Of a DNA stretch of 24,959 bases, positions 21,517-24,959 are shown in pieces. Below the pieces are notes generated by a model, which saw nothing but the letters and a program-made list of their open reading frames with translations, searched no databases and was not told the origin of the DNA. Both the position numbers and the translations under genes were made by a program. Origin of the DNA: Acidimicrobiaceae bacterium (lineage in GTDB: Bacteria > Actinomycetota > Acidimicrobiia > Acidimicrobiales > Acidimicrobiaceae); the NCBI GenBank assembly GCA_013044415.1, contig JABEUO010000256.1, positions 1-24,959 of the forward strand. The letters are read 5' to 3'. The first letter of the stretch is position 1. Each line of letters opens with the position of its first letter.

Positions 21517-22326
21517 TCATCTATCTTTCCAAGCCGGTGGGCGTCTATTTAGAAAGGCCTCAATACCCTCATGGGCGTCTTCGGTCTGATTTATCAGACC
21601 GAGCATCGAGTGCAGATATCCCAGCTCTAGTTGTGAACCGCCTGATAGCAAGTTATAAAATGACCCCTTACCTAGCGCTAAAGTCGCAAGCGAACGTGAA
21701 GCCAAATTCTCGGTCAGTTTTCTGACTTCCTCTCTCAAAGACGACCTTGGGTAGACAAAGTTTACAAAACCCTTGGCTAATGCCTCAGCGGCGTCTATCC
21801 TCCGTCCGGTCATCATCATCTCCAGAACGAAACGGGGACTTGCGACACGCAACAATGGGACAGAGATTATAAATGGCCAAACCCCTACGCCTACCTCGGG
21901 GAGGCCAAAGTGGGCTTGGTCGGATGAGATAATGATGTCACATGCGGAGGCAAGCCCAAATCCTCCGGCTAGGGCATAACCGTCCACCTCAGCCACTATT
22001 GGTCTTGGGCATTCCCACATCGCCCGAAAGAGTCGAACCAGTCCGCCCCGTGAGTTGTGAGCTTCCAGAAAGTCGTCGCCCCCACCCATTTTGGAGAGAT
22101 CCACACCCGAACAGAAACTCTCTCCGACTCCGCCGGTAATCACTATCGTTCTTATCGAATCGTCGGCAGAGGCACCTTCAATAGCATTTATTAATCCCGA
22201 AAGCATCTCCCAATTGAGGGCGTTTTTTCGATCAGGCCGATTTAGAGTTAGCCAAAGTACGCCCCCAGCCATCTCCTGCGACAACGAATTGCCGCTCGAA
22301 TTGCCAATAGAATTCGATTCAGTCAT
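21517..22326 (-). CDS. Enoyl-CoA hydratase/isomerase family protein
   Basis: A 269-residue crotonase-fold enzyme. The CoA/oxyanion motifs are SFCSGVDLSKM (70-80) and DGYALAGGFGLASACDI (115-131). The second catalytic glutamate of hydratases is E144 in FGLPEVGVGVWP. The first, which normally follows GGG-C, is replaced by G124 (GGFGLA). Some family members acting on branched or glutaconyl-type substrates also lack it, so plain enoyl-CoA hydration is not assured. A 20-residue polar N-terminus precedes the domain. The ATG start has no good ribosome site. It lies upstream of gmd by 47 nt and is divergent from the TetR gene across 390 bp, which might regulate it. Confidence 0.88.
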   Translation of the reverse strand: MTESNSIGNSSGNSLSQEMAGGVLWLTLNRPDRKNALNWEMLSGLINAIEGASADDSIRTIVITGGVGESFCSGVDLSKMGGGDDFLEAHNSRGGLVRLFRAMWECPRPIVAEVDGYALAGGFGLASACDIIISSDQAHFGLPEVGVGVWPFIISVPLLRVASPRFVLEMMMTGRRIDAAEALAKGFVNFVYPRSSLREEVRKLTENLASRSLATLALGKGSFYNLLSGGSQLELGYLHSMLGLINQTEDAHEGIEAFLNRRPPAWKDR

Positions 22327-22716
22327 TTAGGTAGGTTAACATCTGGCGGTGCCGAGCGCAGCCAAGCGCAAGTTCAGAACTCACCGAGCTATTAGTTCAT
22401 TAATGGTCTGAAGTTACTGGTTTTCCGACCCTTTGCTCGTCGTGTCGGGTTGCAACCGTTGGCCCGCTCCAACCTGTTCCCACAAGATCGCTACGAAGCA
22501 TGTCGTTAGCAGCAGGCATTCAGAGTGCTCCGATAAGTTCTGGACTCTAGCGCAGTTATTACAGATCCAAATTGTACGACGCCATCTAGAGAGATCAATT
22601 AGCGGGCCTAGCAGGAATAGGAGCTGAATTCAACGCCAAGATGTCGACCCGAACCCACCGCCGCCAATGACGTGGCTACACTAGGGTAACTCCGATTTTC
22701 AAGATAGAGAACCCCA
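22327..22716. promoter_or_regulatory. 390-bp divergent intergenic region with short palindromes
   Basis: This gap separates the enoyl-CoA hydratase-family gene (minus) from the TetR gene (plus). It contains the 10-bp perfect palindrome GGTTGCAACC at 22448-22457, directly followed by the inverted repeat GTTGG-cccgct-CCAAC at 22458-22473. Together they present repeated GTTGG/CCAAC arms, as a TetR operator might. They lie 121 bp from one start and about 243 bp from the other. I see no clear promoter boxes, tRNA or convincing small ORF in the rest. Confidence 0.35.
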
Positions 22717-23424
22717 GTGACGCCGACCGAAATGACCCAGATCCAAGTGGTGGACAAGAACCGGAAGGAGAACGACCCAGAAGCGTTCCCTGACTCGATT
22801 AAGTCGACCCGATTACCAGCAGCCGAAAGAAAGAGGCTCCTAATCAGCCAGGCAGTCGATACCTTCTCGGTCAGGGGCTTTCATGCCACTTCCATGGAAG
22901 ATGTGGCGGTCGCAGCCGGAGTGACAAAGCCCGTCATCTATCAGCATTTTAGGTCGAAACGTCATCTTTATGTGGCTATCCTTCGCCATGTCGGTCTCGA
23001 GATGAAAGAGGTACTCTCACAGGGCACGAGCAAGGCCAGCGGCGGCAAGATGCGACTCTATGCCGGGATGGAGGCATATTTTAAGTACGCCTATGAGAAT
23101 GCAACCGCCTATGAGCTCCTCTTTGGCTCTGGTGGGCGCCGAGATCCCGAATTTCGTGACCTTGTCGCCGAGATCGAACAGGACCTAGCCGCCCACGTCA
23201 CTTCGACCATAGACGTCGATCTCGACCCCGAACACCGTGAGTTGGCGGCAGTCTCAATTATGGGAATTGCTGAAGCCGTCATGAGGCTCTACTTCTCTAA
23301 ATATCCTCCTGCGTCTCTCAATTCGGATAAGCGACCCCCATTCGTCGGGTCTAGTGCCGAAACATGGTCCAAGAGAGCCGCCGATCTAGCCTGGGCAGGA
23401 CTACGGGCGATACATCGAGACTGA
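22717..23424 (+). CDS. TetR/AcrR-family transcriptional regulator
   Basis: A 235-residue regulator. After a 33-residue polar extension, the N-terminal DNA-binding domain runs from about 36 to 85: ERKRLLISQAVDTFSVRGFH, then the helix-turn-helix SMEDVAVAAGVTKPVIYQHF (59-78), then RSKRHLYVAIL. The C-terminal ligand domain (about 95-230) is helical and resembles the TetR group with FGSGGRRDPEFRDLV. The ligand is unknown. The start is GTG at 22717-22719; an in-frame ATG five codons later is an alternative, and neither has a strong ribosome site. It is divergent from the enoyl-CoA hydratase-family gene, a common arrangement for a local repressor of fatty-acid or CoA metabolism. Confidence 0.9.
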   Translation: MTPTEMTQIQVVDKNRKENDPEAFPDSIKSTRLPAAERKRLLISQAVDTFSVRGFHATSMEDVAVAAGVTKPVIYQHFRSKRHLYVAILRHVGLEMKEVLSQGTSKASGGKMRLYAGMEAYFKYAYENATAYELLFGSGGRRDPEFRDLVAEIEQDLAAHVTSTIDVDLDPEHRELAAVSIMGIAEAVMRLYFSKYPPASLNSDKRPPFVGSSAETWSKRAADLAWAGLRAIHRD

Positions 23425-23664
23425 GCAGAAGGTCTCATATATCCGCTCCGTCTCAAAGCACCAAGCCACTAGAAGCGACTTGGTCTGGCCACGCTAACAT
23501 CTGGCGCTTCGTCGGGTCTTGGTATTCCACCAGGTCAGGTTTGACGTCACCCGTGATACTGATAATGGCGATACTGATTATGTCGATTTGCATCGGTATC
23601 ATGTCGCCAATAGTCACGACTTCCAAATCAACTGGCGGCTCGGAGTCATATCTGCTATCAGAGC
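23425..23664. other. Convergent intergenic region with 15-bp-spaced repeats and hairpin
   Basis: 240 bp between the TetR gene and the convergent ABM gene. GATACTGAT occurs at 23555-23563 and again at 23570-23578, and a near-inverted copy ATCGGTATC lies at 23592-23600, able to pair with the second copy through one G-T wobble around a 13-nt loop. ACCAAG (23460-23465) and CTTGGT (23479-23484) form another weak stem 35 nt after the TetR stop. These may act as terminators for the two genes, though no U-tract is evident. Confidence 0.4.
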
Positions 23665-23949
23665 TTAAATATTGCTAAAGACGTCCACTTGACGCTCCGC
23701 CAAAAGTGGGAGTGCCCTAGCTATTACCAGCTCTTGAAAGTGACTCGAGTTCTTATGGTCTTCAAAAGCATCCTCATCGACATACTGTTCGCAGATTGCG
23801 AAGACGTTCTTCTCTTCTTTGTGCCGTAGCGGCTGATAAGCAATACATCCCTTCTCTGACCTACTAGCAACGGCCAGTTGGCCCAAGAGAGACTCGAGCT
23901 CTCCGTCCTTTCCTTCGTCGGCCACCCACCTAGCTATCACGGTTATCAT
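23665..23949 (-). CDS. Small ABM/YgiN-type monooxygenase-fold protein
   Basis: A 94-residue single-domain protein of the antibiotic biosynthesis monooxygenase (dimeric alpha/beta barrel) family. ITVIARWVADEGKDGELESLL at the start, SEKGCIAYQPLRHKEEKNVFAICEQY in the middle and FEDHKNSSHFQEL near the end follow the YgiN pattern. Family members include quinol monooxygenases and heme-degrading enzymes, while many have no known substrate; I cannot narrow it. The ATG start has AAGGGGG about 8 nt upstream, a strong site. It is 88 nt downstream of lspA on the same strand. Confidence 0.85.
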   Translation of the reverse strand: MITVIARWVADEGKDGELESLLGQLAVASRSEKGCIAYQPLRHKEEKNVFAICEQYVDEDAFEDHKNSSHFQELVIARALPLLAERQVDVFSNI

Positions 23950-24037
23950 CGCTTCTACCCCCTTTGACCAAAACCTTACCTAAGCCAAAATTGAATTCGT
24001 CCAAACTAGAAGGCTCCCCAGGGTTGGTCTGCTTCAC

Positions 24038-24589
24038 CTATGGCAACTTAGCGTCGAGGCCACTCTTTCGAGTGGTATTTTCAGTGAACACGCGACCACC
24101 TTTGAAAAAGGAGACCGCCATACCGACCACGACTGCACCGACCCCAATTTGAATCGCCACGTCTGCGAGGTTGAAGACCGTTCGAGATCCAGGCAAGGAG
24201 ATCCAGTCGACAACCCTTCCTGAAACCCCAAATCCATGAGAATGAATGATTCGGTCGGCGAGATTCCCCAGGCCTCCTCCGGCGATAAGTCCCAGTGCAA
24301 GCGACAAAAAACAGCTCTCAGTCCTGTTGGCGAGGTAGAAGACGACCACCACGCCTACAATTTCCAGAGGCAGTAGTAGGTATGGGTAGCCCGCAAGTAA
24401 ACCGTGTGATGCTCCGGAATTTCGATAGATAGTTAGGTCAACCAGCCCCAAAACATTCGACCTCGTCTCTGAATTAAAATGATCCAGAGCCCAAAACTTG
24501 CTCACCTGATCGACCAGCAATATGCCGATGACCAATACCGCTACGGATAGCTTAAATTCGAATCCTCCGACCTTTAGTCTCTTGCCCAC
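24038..24589 (-). CDS. lspA: Lipoprotein signal peptidase (signal peptidase II)
   Basis: A 183-residue membrane aspartyl protease that removes the signal peptide of prolipoproteins after diacylglyceryl modification. Four helices are likely at about 12-30, 68-86, 92-108 and 142-162. The catalytic aspartates are D112 in GGLGNLADRI and D143 in VFNLADVAI, with the intervening GRVVDWISLP. YRNSGASHGLL (55-65) matches the usual NxGAAFG region with changes. The start is GTG at 24587-24589; an in-frame stop lies two codons upstream, so no longer form is possible. No strong ribosome site or promoter is visible upstream. Confidence 0.95.
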   Translation of the reverse strand: MGKRLKVGGFEFKLSVAVLVIGILLVDQVSKFWALDHFNSETRSNVLGLVDLTIYRNSGASHGLLAGYPYLLLPLEIVGVVVVFYLANRTESCFLSLALGLIAGGGLGNLADRIIHSHGFGVSGRVVDWISLPGSRTVFNLADVAIQIGVGAVVVGMAVSFFKGGRVFTENTTRKSGLDAKLP

Positions 24590-24860
24590 CTTCTACTCAA
24601 CCGCTAACCATTGAAAACCTTCCTCTTTTTGATGCAAGCCTCACTGCTCGCCCTCTAGCTACTCACAAAATAGTTGCAATGACAGACTGCGAGTGGGCTC
24701 GGGCTAACGCGATCACTTCATCGGCCTATTCGGCGATCCCTGGACGACCCCTGGACGACCCCTCCTCGTCTAGCTAAAGACGCCTAGATCAATTTCCTGT
24801 CAGATGCGATTGGATCACCGAGTCGATGAGAATCTGGGCCAAGCCAGCATGGCTGAACCG
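24590..24860. other. Gene-free region upstream of lspA with 11-bp tandem repeat
   Basis: Together with the element end this makes about 370 bp without a complete gene. It contains two perfect copies of the 11-bp unit tggacgacccc (24741-24751 and 24752-24762). Five bases on, the small inverted repeat CGTCT-agctaa-AGACG lies at 24767-24782. It should also hold the lspA promoter, but I find no convincing -10/-35 pair. Confidence 0.5.
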
Positions 24861-24959
24861 TTGAAACCTCCCCACGGCTAAAGCCGGGGGATTCCTGGCT
24901 CAGGCAGCCTGAGTGCCCAGCGGACACCCAAGGTCTTATGCCATCAACACCAGCCGGGT
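24861..24959 (-). mobile_element. Putative right end of an IS200/IS605-type (TnpB/omega-RNA) element, partial
   Basis: On the minus strand the sequence runs into a hairpin CCCCCGGCT-tt-AGCCGTGGGG (24870-24890) with one bulged base, followed by AGG and TTTCAA (24866-24861). A GGCTTTAGCC hairpin with C/G-rich flanks ending in TCAA is the well-known right-end signature of IS605 OrfB elements, which also forms the 3' part of the TnpB guide (omega) RNA. A minus-strand frame is open from the window edge through the hairpin (including QESPGFSRGE) to a TAG at 24784-24786, compatible with a tnpB C-terminus but not proof of it. The transposase body, if present, lies to the right of the window. The predicted guide would start at 24860 and read leftward. 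Confidence 0.55.

Noticed and set aside
22329..22345. IdeR/DtxR-like box (TTAGGTAGGTTAAC) at the enoyl-CoA hydratase start
   Set aside because: Only one half resembles the consensus, one base is missing, and the second half lacks the palindromic match.
23364..23678. 104-residue plus-strand ORF with a hydrophobic stretch (ILIMAILIMSICIGIM)
   Set aside because: It begins inside the TetR gene out of frame, and the hydrophobic run comes from the GATACTGAT repeat region; there is no ribosome site and it overlaps the ABM gene end.

Overview
This window looks like the chromosome of an actinobacterium of moderate GC, probably in or near the acidophilic, iron-metabolising Acidimicrobiia (inference; no rRNA or ribosomal protein is present). 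The actinobacterial signs are a DUF3107 protein of the mycobacterial TB9.4 type, a pair of adjacent ArsA/Get3-family ATPases like mycobacterial Rv3679-Rv3680, and a PdtaS-type histidine kinase. Non-ATG starts are very common (many GTG and at least seven TTG), often in 4-nt stop/start overlaps. Nearly all genes are on the minus strand; only a SufR-like regulator and a TetR regulator are on the plus strand.

Layout from left to right. 1-131: a 17-bp tandem repeat and a 9-bp inverted repeat. 132-1916: a PAS-PAS-GGDEF diguanylate cyclase. 2202-4028: etfB-etfA, the electron transfer flavoprotein. 4076-9502: a tight operon read right to left, DUF3107 - ArsA-like ATPase A - ArsA-like ATPase B - PHP phosphoesterase - PdtaS-like kinase - GDPD phosphodiesterase, with gaps of -4, 0, 24, 8 and -4 nt. 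9645-10969: a Tat-exported sulfite-oxidase-fold molybdoenzyme with its own membrane cytochrome b. 11037-12997: mrp (Fe-S carrier ATPase), divergent from a cysteine-bearing SufR-like regulator. 13119-13736: a second, cytoplasmic sulfite-oxidase-fold protein. 13795-20478: a complete System I cytochrome c maturation operon, ccmABCDEFG plus a fused ccmH/I, including a 51-residue ccmD at 18144-18299 that a 60-residue cutoff misses. 20492-22326: gmd and an enoyl-CoA hydratase-family gene. 22717-23424: a TetR regulator. 23665-24589: a small ABM monooxygenase and lspA. 24590-24959: non-coding, ending in what looks like the right end of an IS200/IS605-type (TnpB/omega-RNA) element that continues beyond the window.

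Much of the content fits a respiratory, metalloprotein-rich lifestyle: heme attachment to exported c-type cytochromes (ccm), Fe-S assembly and its probable control (mrp and SufR-like), two molybdenum enzymes, and flavoprotein electron transfer (etfAB). The six-gene operon at 4076-9502 is the least understood unit.

The items most worth a second look are the degenerate P-loop in one of the paired ArsA-like ATPases, the omega-RNA-like element end at the right edge, the unlisted ccmD, the System I pathway in an apparent actinobacterium, and a recurring pattern of short perfect tandem repeats (units of 11, 14, 17, 19 and 36 bp) at gene ends, two of which run into a stop codon. I saw no CRISPR array, tRNA, rRNA or clear defence system.
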